NCBI RefSeq assembly: GCF_013407925.2
Contig: NZ_CP060201.1
Location: 992,001 to 1,056,000 of the forward strand
Direction of reading: 5' to 3'
From: Pseudomonas protegens
Lineage (GTDB): Bacteria > Pseudomonadota > Gammaproteobacteria > Pseudomonadales > Pseudomonadaceae
Length of the DNA stretch: 64,000 nt
Shown: piece after piece, positions 1 through 8,044 of the stretch
Layout: each line of letters starts with the position of its first letter
Numbering within the stretch: position 1 is the first letter of the stretch
The notes under the pieces: generated by a model
What the model was told of the DNA's origin: nothing
What the model saw: only the letters and a program-made list of their open reading frames with translations
Database searches by the model: none
Made by a program: the position numbers and the translations under genes

Positions 1-594
1 TGGAAGCTCTATGCCCCCCAATCCACCGAGTTCTATTGTGGCTGCAAGTACACCGGCAATCGGGTGAACCTGGCGGCCTGCGGCTATGTGCCGCGCAAGA
101 ACGCCAAGCGCGCCGAACGCATCGAGTGGGAACACATAGTGCCGGCCTGGCAGATCGGCCATCAGCGTCAGTGCTGGCAGCAAGGCGGACGCAAGAACTG
201 CACCCGCACCGATGCGGTCTATCAGCGCGCCGAAGCCGACCTGCACAACCTGGTACCGAGCATTGGCGAAGTGAATGGCGACCGCAGCAACTTCAGTTTC
301 GGCTGGCTGCCGGAGCAATCGGGCCAGTACGGTTCATGCCTGACCCAGGTCGACTTCAAGGCCAAGAAGGTCATGCCACGACCGTCGATTCGCGGCATGA
401 TCGCCCGCACCTACTTCTACATGAGCAAGCAGTACGGCCTGCGCCTGTCGAAGCAGGATCGCCAACTGTTTGAAGCCTGGAACAAGACCTACCCGGTGCA
501 AGACTGGGAACGCCAACGCAATCAGAGCGTGGCCTGCGTGATGGGGCGCGGCAATGAATTCGTCGGCGCGGTCAACCTCAAGGCCTGTGGCTGA
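1..594 (+). CDS. endA: Endonuclease I (EndA) family nuclease, 5'-truncated by the window edge
   Basis: The reading frame is open from base 1 and ends at TGA 592-594, giving at least 197 residues; the start and any signal peptide lie outside the window. The segment EWEHIVPAW (fragment residues 42-50) is the beta-beta-alpha metal site of EndA/Vvn-type nucleases, with His45 as expected general base. A later NLVPSIGEVNGDRSN stretch is also typical of the family. Several Cys residues (CGCK, RKNC, GSCL) suggest disulfides, fitting a periplasmic or secreted DNase. Family knowledge predicts non-specific cleavage of DNA outside the cytoplasm. It converges with the minus-strand lipoprotein gene that ends 51 bases downstream. 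Confidence 0.85.
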   Translation, partial: WKLYAPQSTEFYCGCKYTGNRVNLAACGYVPRKNAKRAERIEWEHIVPAWQIGHQRQCWQQGGRKNCTRTDAVYQRAEADLHNLVPSIGEVNGDRSNFSFGWLPEQSGQYGSCLTQVDFKAKKVMPRPSIRGMIARTYFYMSKQYGLRLSKQDRQLFEAWNKTYPVQDWERQRNQSVACVMGRGNEFVGAVNLKACG

Positions 595-599
595 AAGCA

Positions 600-624
600 G
601 ATCGCCCGCTGAACGCGGGCGATC
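600..624. terminator. GC-rich hairpin between convergent genes
   Basis: A perfect 10-bp stem (600-609 with 615-624) and a 5-base loop sit between the convergent endA and lipoprotein genes. Neither side has a clear T-run, so a terminator role is likely from position but weak on sequence. Confidence 0.45.
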
Positions 625-645
625 CTGGATCCTGTGCCAACAGGT

Positions 646-1017
646 TTATTGCGCGGCCTGATGCTCGATGACCGTGACGTCGATATCGCGCTTCTTGGCC
701 TTGACCAGCTTTTCGATCACTTCATTCTTCTTGGCCTCGGCTTCGGCCTGGGACGCAAACGGACCGACCACCACCAGGCGCTTGCCCTCCACGGTCACCA
801 CATTGGAAATGATCCCGTGCTCGATCAGCCAGCCGGTCAGATCGCTGACCGCCTGAGGCAACTCACTGCCCACCAGCACATCCCACTGTGGCGCGCTGGA
901 GGCCTGAACCGCCTGGACCTGCGTGGCCGCCGCCGCAGTCTTGTTCGCTTCGACCCGCTTGCCTTCGCCGCATCCGGCCAATGCCAACACCGCCATCATC
1001 ATCGCTACTGTGCGCAC
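646..1017 (-). CDS. Small lipoprotein with SPOR-like C-terminal half
   Basis: This is a 123-residue protein starting at GTG 1017, with an AGGGG ribosome site about 6 bases upstream. The N-terminus is a short hydrophobic signal ending in the lipobox LAGC at residues 13-16, so acylation at Cys16 is expected. The C-terminal half (about 45-115) alternates beta-like and helical stretches and includes a VVGPFASQAEAEA segment, which resembles a SPOR-type repeat (peptidoglycan binding in that family). I do not recognise a named gene. It stands alone, convergent with endA. Confidence 0.75.
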   Translation of the reverse strand: MRTVAMMMAVLALAGCGEGKRVEANKTAAAATQVQAVQASSAPQWDVLVGSELPQAVSDLTGWLIEHGIISNVVTVEGKRLVVVGPFASQAEAEAKKNEVIEKLVKAKKRDIDVTVIEHQAAQ

Positions 1018-1266
1018 AACCCACCCCTAGAAAGTCTGAGGCGGCGATTTTAGCACTCCAGCCACGAGAGACCTCGTCACAAAATCAGGCCGAAACAGGA
1101 AGAATGATATTTATTGCCTATGTATAGTTGCGCCTTGGGAATTAATAGATCGTCTGCGCGTCAGAAAGAGGCACCCACTCAGTGGAACTTCGCACTAATC
1201 TATACCTAAGACCGACCTCTGCACTGTTTGAATCTGGTGCCCTACAAAGCTATCAAGGAGAAGATC

Positions 1267-1461
1267 ATGCTGATACTCACCCGCAAAGTCGGTGAAAGCA
1301 TAAACATCGGTGACGACATTACGATCACCATCCTCGGCGTCAGCGGCCAACAGGTCCGCATCGGAATCAACGCGCCCAAAGATGTCGCGGTACACCGTGA
1401 AGAAATCTATCAACGCATCCAGGCCGGACTCACTGCCCCGGACAAGCGCGAAACCCCTTGA
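1267..1461 (+). CDS. rsmE: CsrA/RsmA-family post-transcriptional regulator, RsmE type
   Basis: A 64-residue protein starting with the CsrA signature [10 protein letters not shown] and carrying the conserved [10 protein letters not shown] near its end (VHRE contributes the RNA-binding Arg). CsrA-family dimers bind GGA motifs in mRNA leaders and usually block translation; in fluorescent pseudomonads RsmA and RsmE act in the Gac/Rsm pathway controlling exoproducts. [14 protein letters not shown] and the tail ending in PDKRETP look closer to RsmE than to RsmA, which ends differently. The start at 1267 is chosen because AAGGAG (1255-1260) lies 6 bases before it; an in-frame upstream ATG at 1228 lacks such a site. 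That ribosome site contains GGA, so self-repression is possible. Confidence 0.88.
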
Positions 1462-1700
1462 ACTCAATGAGCACCCGCTCCTCGCCTGCAACCCAAGGCT
1501 GGTGCGGCGCGTGCCTTGTTCATCCCGAGCTTCTCCCACAGAATCCCCGCCTGTCCTCAGCGGATAGCGGCCACAGCAGATTCCCGCGCACCGGACTTTC
1601 ACCAACCACTGACTAACGCCCCTTTCTGGCAACCCATCCTACCGCTGCCTCCCGGCATGCGGCGCCGCAGCAATGCCGGCGTCGCGCCCGGGCACGGCGG

Positions 1701-2141
1701 TCAGGCGTCTGCTGACGGTTCCACCGGCTTGAACCCCAAGTCCTGGGTAAACCGCAGCAGGTAGCCATCAGGATCCTGCACCAGCAGGTTCAACTCGCCA
1801 TGCAGCGACTCATCATGGCGATACCAGCACTCCTGGATGTCCCTGCGCAAGGCGATACCGGCCTGCTTCAGCGCCGCCGCCAGCTGGCGAATATCCGGGC
1901 ACTCGATGGACAGGTTCATGCCGCGGCCAAAGGGGGCCTGCAAGGGACCTACCCGCCACTCCGACTCCTGCTGATCATCCTGTTCCAGCATCAATTGCCC
2001 GCCGTTGAATGAAAGAAAGGCAAAGAAGTGCTCGGGACGCTGATACTCCACCTTGAAACCCAGGGTATCGCGATAAAAAGACAGGCTGCGCTGCAGATGG
2101 GTGACCAGCAGTTCCGGAACCAGATTATTCATTTGAAACAT
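1701..2141 (-). CDS. VOC (glyoxalase/bleomycin-resistance) superfamily protein
   Basis: A 146-residue protein with the two beta-alpha-beta-beta-beta modules of the vicinal oxygen chelate fold: a first module beginning NLVPELLVTHLQRSLSFYRD and a second ending QDPDGYLLRFTQDLG. Family members are metal-dependent glyoxalases, dioxygenases or drug-binding proteins; this one is of the bleomycin-binding/antibiotic-sequestration shape, but its substrate cannot be read from sequence. The open frame extends further upstream, but ATG 2141 is chosen because AAGGA lies about 9 bases before it; ATG 2132 is an alternative. It is monocistronic. Confidence 0.8.
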   Translation of the reverse strand: MFQMNNLVPELLVTHLQRSLSFYRDTLGFKVEYQRPEHFFAFLSFNGGQLMLEQDDQQESEWRVGPLQAPFGRGMNLSIECPDIRQLAAALKQAGIALRRDIQECWYRHDESLHGELNLLVQDPDGYLLRFTQDLGFKPVEPSADA

Positions 2142-2324
2142 CGAGGGCTTTCCTTGCTCATGCAATCGAGCCGCGAGCCTACTACTAAGCCAAGCCCGAA
2201 AGCAGCATCGCTTACCAACGATTACAACTGAACCAGGGCTCACGCGGGCGGCGCTGACCCGCATCAGCGTCCGCGCAGGCGCGTTACCAACAAACAAAGC
2301 AATCCACATTGAGGCGGAAAAACG

Positions 2325-2369
2325 CAAAAAGCGGCCCGCATTCGGATCGACAACATCCGCGCGGGCCGC
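2325..2369 (-). terminator. Rho-independent terminator of the LPMO-chitinase unit
   Basis: A 9-bp GC stem (2331-2339 with 2361-2369), read on the minus strand, is followed by a T-rich run (complement of the A-run at 2326-2330). It lies about 35 bases after the chitinase stop. Confidence 0.75.
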
Positions 2370-2402
2370 CCGTTCATGCCCTCGGGCACTGACCTCTAGA
2401 CC

Positions 2403-3869
2403 TCAGGCATGACGCTCCAGCAGCACCTTGCTCCACAGCGTGAACGCCACGGAAGGCGTCCAACCCGGGTTGGAGGTGTGCTCCTGAAGGCAGAGATAGC
2501 GATTGCCTTCATAAGTCACGCCCTCCTCCCTCATGTAGCGCTGACTGGTGCGCCACTCGGGAAAGCTCGGATCGACCGCCCCTCCTGCGGTCCTGACACT
2601 GAGGCTGCGACTGGGCAAGGATTCCCGGCCCTGAGTGTCAGTGGCCGTGACAAAGTAGGCGTACTGGGTATCCGCATTCAGGCCCTTGTCCTCATAGGCC
2701 GCAGTCGCTGTCTTGCCCACCGCATTGCCATCGCGGTACAGGGTGTAGAACTCCACCGGGCGCAGGCCGCCGGATGTGCCCCAACTCAAACTGACACTGT
2801 TGCGAGTGGTCCCCTGCACCAGCAGATTGCCCGGCGCCCCAGGCCTCTGCGGCTCGCCGCCGTCGCCATGGATCAACGGCGCATAACGGTTGCGGAACTC
2901 CCAGTCGTAATGCACGCCGTGCCGATTGACCCCGGCATCCCAATTCACCGACCAGGTCATCAAGCCCTTGATGGCGTGGCCACTCTCCTGCAGGCGTTTG
3001 AACGCGTTGTTCAACGCCGCAGGTTCGATGACATAACCGGTGGCTGCCGCATCGACGTTGCTCGGCAAACCGATCACCAGCTTGTCCGCGGCAATCCGAG
3101 TGTAGCCACGCGTACCCGAGGCCAGGCTGTCGGTCAGGTAGAACAGAAAGTCCTCCTTCATGGCGTCGTTGTTCTGGGCAATCCACGCCCCGTGCCCGCC
3201 ATTGGCCTCCGGCACCCAGAGCCCATCACCGCCCTGGTTGTAATACTGCGGCGCGATAAAGTCGTAGTAGCCCTCCAGGGCCTGCAGGTACGCCACGTAC
3301 TTGCCATCGCGGCTCAGGTACGGAAACTCGGGCGCCATGCTGATGATGAAGTGCTTGCCCTGGCCGGCGTAATGATCCTTCACCAGCTTCAGCGCGGCCG
3401 GCAACACGCTCTTGTTGTCGGCAAAGTCGATGGCGCTCTGCTCCAGATCGATATCCAGGCCATCGAAACCATAAGTCTCGACCAGGCGAATGATCTCGCT
3501 GGCCAATGGCTGCTCGTTGCCCTTGTGCAATTCGATATGCGCATCGGCGCCGCCCAGGGAGATCAACACCGCCCGCCCCTGGCTGTTGAGCACGCCGACC
3601 TGACGCCGGAACTCTTCATCCGACAGGTTATAAGGCTTGAACGTCGGAATGCCGTGCCCCTTCATGAAGGCCACCGCCACCACGTTATATTCCTTGGGCA
3701 CATCCAGCAGATTGAGATTGGCGAACTGCCCCCGTTGATAACCATCGGCAGGGCCGGCGGCCCAGTTGTGCCAGAAGCCCATGAGGATCTTCTTGCCGGC
3801 AATGCTCGGCATCAGAGATGCGGCATCCGCGGGCTGACTCTTGATCGAGGTAAAGTCGATTTTATTCAT
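2403..3869 (-). CDS. chiC: Family 18 chitinase, ChiC type, without signal peptide
   Basis: A 488-residue protein. A GH18 barrel fills about residues 25-340, with SLGG (104-107) and the catalytic DGLDIDLE motif whose proton donor is Glu143; QYYN (208-211) is another conserved barrel motif. A fibronectin type III domain follows (about 345-425), then a C-terminal CBM5/12-type chitin-binding domain (about 440-485) with spaced aromatics. It hydrolyses chitin. The N-terminus MNKIDFTSIKSQP is polar with no Sec signal, like P. aeruginosa ChiC, which is exported without a classical signal. Start 3869 has AAGGA 8 bases upstream. It lies 45 bases after the LPMO gene, and a terminator follows, so the two form one unit for chitin breakdown. 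Confidence 0.93.
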   Translation of the reverse strand: MNKIDFTSIKSQPADAASLMPSIAGKKILMGFWHNWAAGPADGYQRGQFANLNLLDVPKEYNVVAVAFMKGHGIPTFKPYNLSDEEFRRQVGVLNSQGRAVLISLGGADAHIELHKGNEQPLASEIIRLVETYGFDGLDIDLEQSAIDFADNKSVLPAALKLVKDHYAGQGKHFIISMAPEFPYLSRDGKYVAYLQALEGYYDFIAPQYYNQGGDGLWVPEANGGHGAWIAQNNDAMKEDFLFYLTDSLASGTRGYTRIAADKLVIGLPSNVDAAATGYVIEPAALNNAFKRLQESGHAIKGLMTWSVNWDAGVNRHGVHYDWEFRNRYAPLIHGDGGEPQRPGAPGNLLVQGTTRNSVSLSWGTSGGLRPVEFYTLYRDGNAVGKTATAAYEDKGLNADTQYAYFVTATDTQGRESLPSRSLSVRTAGGAVDPSFPEWRTSQRYMREEGVTYEGNRYLCLQEHTSNPGWTPSVAFTLWSKVLLERHA

Positions 3870-3914
3870 GCTCTAATCCTTCAGAACGGATAAACAATGC
3901 TGTAAGCCTGTAAC

Positions 3915-4544
3915 TTACTTGAAGTCCAGATCGAACGCCTGATAGAACCCGTTGCCCGTATTGGCAACGATCCACACCAGTACCACAACATGATGGCCTT
4001 TCTTGTTTTTCGGCAGTACTACTTCATGGTGGGTCTTGGCTTTGAGCACCGATCCAAACTTGTCGAAAGGAACTTCAGTATAAAAGTCCTGATAAAAAGC
4101 CTGGGGCTCGAGTTGAGCGCGGCTGATACGCTGCTTCGGGTCCCAGCCATCTTTGGTGATGAACCAGCTGTAACCACGGGTGACGTGAGGCGCGGTGTAT
4201 TCCCACTGCACGCGAAACACCTGACCCGGATCGACACTGAGCTGCGGCCAGTTGAAAGCACGGTTGAGTTTCTTCGACATCTCCTCGTTGGTGAAGTTGA
4301 TGCAGTCGCGCTCATCAACCTTGCCGCCGCTGAGAATATGACCGTCTGCGGGTGGTACGACGCTTGCCACATCGCTGTCGTAGGGTTTCGGGAAGGGACC
4401 GGCGACCAGGGACGGGAAGTTTTTCCCGCCTTCCATCTCATTCACCTGCCAGGTCCCCAGCAGACCCAGTTCCACCGCAACCGAACCGCGGCTGGAAGGC
4501 GACACAATGCGACCATGTTTAAGTTGAGCTTGTGGCTTATTCAT
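3915..4544 (-). CDS. AA10 lytic polysaccharide monooxygenase / chitin-binding protein without signal peptide
   Basis: A 209-residue protein of the AA10 LPMO (CBM33) family: HGRIVSPSSRG near the N-terminus, a second copper-ligand candidate His120 in TAPHVTRGYSW, and a C-terminal GFYQAFDLDF containing the axial Phe. LPMOs cut crystalline chitin oxidatively using copper held by an N-terminal His brace. Oddly, that His is residue 10 here, preceded only by MNKPQAQLK, and no signal peptide exists: an in-frame TAA lies a few codons upstream. ATG 4544 is chosen over GTG 4553 because GGAG lies 8 bases before it. It precedes chiC, whose product also lacks a signal peptide, so a shared non-Sec release route with N-terminal trimming is plausible but unproven. 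Confidence 0.88.
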   Translation of the reverse strand: MNKPQAQLKHGRIVSPSSRGSVAVELGLLGTWQVNEMEGGKNFPSLVAGPFPKPYDSDVASVVPPADGHILSGGKVDERDCINFTNEEMSKKLNRAFNWPQLSVDPGQVFRVQWEYTAPHVTRGYSWFITKDGWDPKQRISRAQLEPQAFYQDFYTEVPFDKFGSVLKAKTHHEVVLPKNKKGHHVVVLVWIVANTGNGFYQAFDLDFK

Positions 4545-4869
4545 ATCATTCACTCCATTGACTAATTAAGTTCGCTCCTCGTTGAGCACCTTTAACTTAG
4601 CGCACTTTTATCGATTTTTTCATACGCCCACAAACTAACCACCCGGGACAATTTGCAAAAGTTGGCGCCAGCCCCATTAAACCCTGGACTTCCCGATTTG
4701 AACTGACAACTTGAAGAGTCAATGTATTACACGCTTTGCTACAGCAAAATTTGCTCTTTCACTTTATGAAAAAGCCCAGCAGCCCAACTAACACCGAAAA
4801 AACGCCCGGCAGAAAAAAACCCGGCCATAGCCGGGTTTGTCCTGAAAAAAGCCTGAAGCCATCCGTTGC
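4545..4869. other. Intergenic region upstream of the LPMO gene
   Basis: This 325-base AT-richer stretch holds the LPMO gene's 5' region and, at 4811-4838, the terminator of the next minus-strand gene. I see no supportable gene in it. Confidence 0.6.
4811..4838 (-). terminator. Rho-independent terminator of the lipoprotein gene
   Basis: A perfect 9-bp stem AAACCCGGC (4817-4825) with its complement (4830-4838) and a 4-base loop is followed on the minus strand by a T-run (complement of 4812-4819). Confidence 0.8.
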
Positions 4870-5220
4870 TTATAGACAGGTAGCCAACGCCGCCAGGCGG
4901 CGCTTGGAAACGGCGCTGTCCTCGACCGCGTAGTAGTGAATGGTGGTCCCGGAAGCCTCGACCTTGATGTCCACGAAGGATTCGGCGGAGCGGGTATACA
5001 CCGTATAGCCACCGCCCTTGCCTGGCTGCAGATATGCCGCAGCGTCAACACCGAAAACCGCTTCATCCTGCCAGGCGAACTGTACGCACTGCGCCACCAG
5101 CTGATCTGCCTTGGCCGAACTCAGGGTCTTGTTGGGCGTTCTGGCCCGAGCGTCGTCCATGGTGGAACCCGCACAACCGGCCAACAAAACCGCAACCATC
5201 ACCGCCATCAACACCCGCAT
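4870..5220 (-). CDS. Small hypothetical lipoprotein
   Basis: A 116-residue protein with the N-terminus MRVLMAVMVAVLLAGCAGS, a lipoprotein signal with lipobox LAGC and expected acylation at Cys16. The mature part has two further Cys residues (near residue 45 and at the C-terminus) and a beta-rich centre; I recognise no domain. ATG 5220 is chosen over in-frame upstream starts because the signal sequence begins exactly there and GAGGTGG precedes it. It is monocistronic with a strong terminator. Confidence 0.72.
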   Translation of the reverse strand: MRVLMAVMVAVLLAGCAGSTMDDARARTPNKTLSSAKADQLVAQCVQFAWQDEAVFGVDAAAYLQPGKGGGYTVYTRSAESFVDIKVEASGTTIHYYAVEDSAVSKRRLAALATCL

Positions 5221-5437
5221 GCTGCCACCTCGTCCATAAAACGCGAGAGTATCGCTCAGGCGGCAGAAAAAAGGCGTCCACCGGAAGAAAAAACCTCCTG
5301 CCAAGCAACGCCGCCCTGACCAACCCTCAGCCAGGGCCCGTAGCGCCCACCTTGCGCCCCAAGGCCATGGTTTTACGGGCCTTGGCTACAAGGACAGGCG
5401 TTGTTTATTCAGGACTCCCCATTGTCATGGCTCAGTT

Positions 5438-5452
5438 GAAGGTTTAACCTTC
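5438..5452. promoter_or_regulatory. Perfect palindrome upstream of the rtcB-prfH leader
   Basis: GAAGGTTTAACCTTC is a 7-bp inverted repeat around one central base, 37 bases before the leader ORF. It could be an operator or the base of an RNA hairpin; no T-run follows. Confidence 0.4.
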
Positions 5453-5488
5453 GCGCCCCTTCCCACACTTTTGCCAAGGAGATCCACC

Positions 5489-5530
5489 ATGCAACAGCTG
5501 ATCACCCCTTGCAGGACGTGCCTGGTTTAA
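5489..5530 (+). CDS. Possible 13-residue leader peptide of the rtcB-prfH operon
   Basis: ATG 5489 is preceded by AAGGAG at an ideal 7-base distance and opens a 13-codon frame (MQQLITPCRTCLV) ending at TAA 5528-5530. Such a strong ribosome site before so short a frame, about 90 bases upstream of rtcB, suggests a translated leader that could sense ribosome function. It could also be a chance ORF or the remnant of a longer gene. Two Cys in CRTC are the only notable residues. Confidence 0.4.
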   Translation: MQQLITPCRTCLV

Positions 5531-5587
5531 ACGCTGTATCCGCTACCCGTTAGCGCCTTCGCTTAATCCCGCTTCGTCCTGCCACTA

Positions 5588-5611
5588 CCTGACTATTTTT
5601 TTCCAATCAGG
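5588..5611 (+). promoter_or_regulatory. Hairpin that could mask the rtcB ribosome-binding site
   Basis: CCTGA (5588-5592) can pair with TCAGG (5607-5611), which overlaps the AGGA ribosome site of rtcB (5609-5612), across a U-rich loop. The stem is only 5 bp, so this is a suggestion. Confidence 0.3.
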
Positions 5612-5619
5612 AATTGGAC

Positions 5620-6753
5620 ATGGACACTTGCATCCGTCATTTGTCGAACGGCGTCTCGCTGATCGCCTCAGACACCACCTGGATCGAAGATAAAGCGCTC
5701 CAGCAACTGCAAACCACCGCCCAACTGCCCGGCATGCGCCAGGTGGTCGGCATGCCGGACCTGCACCCAGGCCGAGGCTACCCGGTGGGAGCAGCATTCT
5801 TTTCCACTGAAATGGCCTACCCGGCCCTGGTGGGCAACGACATCGGCTGCGGCATGACGCTGTGGCAAACCGATCTTTCCAGCAGCCGCCTCAACCTCGA
5901 CAAGCTGGAGAAAAAAATCGGCAACATCGATCTCCCTCTGGATGAACAGTGGGATGAAGAGCGAGCGCAGCTGGGACTGCCCGTCAACGGCCATGAACAC
6001 TCACTGGGCACCATCGGTGGCGGCAATCACTTTGCCGAGCTGCAACAGCTCGACCAGGTGTACGACGCCAGCGCCGTGCAGGCCCTGGAGCTGAATCCCA
6101 AAGCCTTGTTGCTGCTGGTGCACAGCGGCTCCCGGGGCCTGGGAGAAGCCATCCTGCGGCGTCATGTGGACCAGCACGGTCACAACGGCCTGGCCATGGC
6201 CAGCGCCGCCGGCGCTCAGTACTTGCAAGAGCACGACGCGGCCCTGCGTTTCGCCGAGGCCAACCGACGATTGATCGCCGAACGCCTGCTGCACAACCTG
6301 CGGGCCAAGGGACGCTCGATTCTGGACATCAACCACAACCTGGTATCACCAGCGAATATCGACGGTATTACGGGCTGGCTGCATCGCAAGGGCGCTACAC
6401 CGTCGGACCAGGGTCCGGTGGTCATCCCGGGCTCCCGGGGCGACTACAGCTATCTGGTACACCCCATACCGGCAACTGCCAGCCTCTACTCCCTGGCCCA
6501 CGGCGCCGGGCGCAAATGGCTGCGCAGCGATTGCAAAGGCAGGCTGGCTGCGCGCTTCAGCTTCGACCAGCTCAAGCGCACTCAACTGGGCAGCCGGGTG
6601 ATCTGCGAAGACCGCGGATTGATGTACGAGGAAGCGCCCGAAGCCTACAAGAGCATCGACAGCGTGGTCGGCAGCCTGAGGGATGCCGGCCTGGTGCAGA
6701 TCATCGCGCGGCTCAAGCCGGTACTGACCTACAAACGCCGGGGGTGCTGCTGA
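5620..6753 (+). CDS. rtcB: RtcB-family RNA ligase of the PrfH-linked type (RtcB2)
   Basis: A 377-residue protein with RtcB landmarks: MPDLHPGRG (about 45-53), NDIGCGM with metal-ligand Cys77, GGGNHF (133-138), a SGSRG stretch and HGAGRK with the nucleophilic His294 that takes up GMP. RtcB joins RNA 3'-phosphate or 2',3'-cyclic phosphate ends to 5'-OH ends with GTP and Mn. ATG 5620 is chosen over TTG 5614 because AGGA lies 7 bases upstream. The gene overlaps prfH (stop TGA 6751-6753, prfH ATG 6753-6755), implying coupled translation. That pairing is known elsewhere: RtcB2 repairs 16S rRNA cut at the decoding centre while PrfH rescues stalled damaged ribosomes. The function here is inferred from the pair. 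Confidence 0.9.
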   Translation: MDTCIRHLSNGVSLIASDTTWIEDKALQQLQTTAQLPGMRQVVGMPDLHPGRGYPVGAAFFSTEMAYPALVGNDIGCGMTLWQTDLSSSRLNLDKLEKKIGNIDLPLDEQWDEERAQLGLPVNGHEHSLGTIGGGNHFAELQQLDQVYDASAVQALELNPKALLLLVHSGSRGLGEAILRRHVDQHGHNGLAMASAAGAQYLQEHDAALRFAEANRRLIAERLLHNLRAKGRSILDINHNLVSPANIDGITGWLHRKGATPSDQGPVVIPGSRGDYSYLVHPIPATASLYSLAHGAGRKWLRSDCKGRLAARFSFDQLKRTQLGSRVICEDRGLMYEEAPEAYKSIDSVVGSLRDAGLVQIIARLKPVLTYKRRGCC

Positions 6754-7370
6754 TGCTGCTGTTACAACTGTCTTCCGCCCAGGGACCCGCCGAGTGCGAA
6801 CTGGCGGTGACCAAGGCCCTGCAACTCCTGTATCGCGAAGCCGAGGCACACAGCGTGCGTGCCAGCCTCGTCGAGCAGGTAGCCGGCCAGGGCCGGGGTA
6901 CCCACAGATCGGTATTGGTCAGCCTTGATGGCGAACAGGCTGCGGCACTGGCCGAACGCTGGACCGGCACCCTGCTCTGGACCTGCAAGAGCCCCTATCG
7001 CCCCGGATACAAACGCAAGAACTGGTATTTCGCCGGTCAACTGTTCAAGGCTCCAGAGGACAGCATGGACGGCGCGATCCGCTTCGAAGCCATGCGCGCA
7101 TCAGGCCCGGGCGGGCAACACGTGAACACCACGGATTCCGCGGTGCGCGCCACGCACCTGGCCAGTGGCATCAGCGTGAAAGTGCAGTCAGAGCGCAGCC
7201 AGCACGACAACAAGCGCGTTGCGCGCCTGCTGATCCAGCAACGCCTGGCAGATCGGCAACAGCAATCCGCAGAGGCGCTGCGCCTGCAACGCCGCGACGG
7301 CCACCACAGCGTGGAGCGCGGCAACCCGGTGCGCAGCTTCAACGGCGAGGGGTTCATCGCGCAGAACTGA
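6753..7370 (+). CDS. prfH: PrfH, release-factor homologue for damaged ribosomes
   Basis: A 205-residue class I release factor relative. The GGQ motif that triggers peptidyl-tRNA hydrolysis sits at residues 120-122 in a [15 protein letters not shown] context, followed by the usual helix with basic residues ([10 protein letters not shown]). It is much shorter than RF1/RF2 (about 360 residues): the N-terminal domain is missing and the codon-recognition domain is reduced, as in PrfH. PrfH acts on ribosomes cleaved in the 16S decoding region. It overlaps the upstream RtcB-type ligase gene by one base, so the two act as a rescue-then-repair unit. The long in-frame extension upstream to 6516 lies inside rtcB and is not used. 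Confidence 0.9.
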   Translation: MLLLQLSSAQGPAECELAVTKALQLLYREAEAHSVRASLVEQVAGQGRGTHRSVLVSLDGEQAAALAERWTGTLLWTCKSPYRPGYKRKNWYFAGQLFKAPEDSMDGAIRFEAMRASGPGGQHVNTTDSAVRATHLASGISVKVQSERSQHDNKRVARLLIQQRLADRQQQSAEALRLQRRDGHHSVERGNPVRSFNGEGFIAQN

Positions 7371-7905
7371 TCATCCTTCTCCGGGAGTCGTACTTCACGA
7401 CTCCCCGCCCAGGAAGCGAGGAGCACAGCCTTGAAAAGACCAGAGCGCACGTAAAAGATCTTCAACCTGCCCAGCAACCGACGCGCCCAAGGACGGGCGC
7501 TCACAACAGCGCGAACGACAAGCAGCAGAATCTTTGAAGGCAAGGGTCAACGGGAGTATCGGCAACCCAAGCTCCATCGCTGCGAGAGCGGCGCAGAAAG
7601 TGGTCGATAATCAACGGCATAGAAACGAGCGGATCAACCCACAGGACAATCCACAAACGCCAAGACGGGCGCAGCATGGAAAGGCCTCTCGGAATGCACA
7701 GGCGGAACTGCTGCGACGAGCAGCCAGCGACAATGCCGAGCCGCCACTTGAGGATTGGCAGGTGTTCTGCCGAACGCCCAGACGCTTCTTCCACAACCCA
7801 AGCTGCACACTCAAGCAGCCTTCGTGATCAGCAGCGACATAGAGGATGACAAAGAGTGCACCGAGGCCCTGAACGGGTTTTGCAACGACATGAAAACGCG
7901 CAAAA
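7371..7905. other. Unassigned 535-base region between prfH and tRNA-Val
   Basis: It starts with a hairpin (7383-7390 with 7398-7405) just after prfH that has no T-run. Both strands carry overlapping open frames of 60-97 codons (for example 7534-7827 plus and 7501-7794 minus), none with recognisable features or an obvious ribosome site. It may be decayed sequence, common next to tRNA genes. I call no gene. Confidence 0.5.
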
Positions 7906-7939
7906 CAAAAAAGGGGTTCACCTCTCGGTGAACCCCTTT
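7906..7939 (-). terminator. Terminator of tRNA-Val(GAC)
   Basis: A perfect 13-bp stem (7910-7922 with 7927-7939) with a TCTC loop; on the minus strand it is followed by a T-run. It lies 28 bases after the tRNA 3' end. Confidence 0.88.
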
Positions 7940-7967
7940 CAGACCGCCCAGCAGAGCGGATTTTGTT

Positions 7968-8044
7968 TGGTAGGCGCGATTGGACTCGAACCAACGACCC
8001 CCACCATGTCAAGGTGGTGCTCTAACCAACTGAGCTACGTGCCT
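7968..8044 (-). tRNA. tRNA-Val (anticodon GAC)
   Basis: The 77-base minus-strand cloverleaf has GTTCGAGTC in the T arm and the anticodon loop TTGACAT, giving GAC, which reads Val codons. The CCA end is encoded (complement of 7968-7970). The acceptor stem AGGCACG pairs with CGCGCCT with one A-C mismatch. Confidence 0.92.

Larger units (their letters stand above)
5221..5619. other. Leader/intergenic region upstream of rtcB
   Basis: This 399-base gap separates the divergent lipoprotein and rtcB genes. It contains a perfect palindrome (5438-5452), a 13-codon ORF with a strong ribosome site (5489-5530) and a small hairpin covering the rtcB ribosome site (5588-5611), each listed separately. I see no longer gene. 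Confidence 0.6.
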
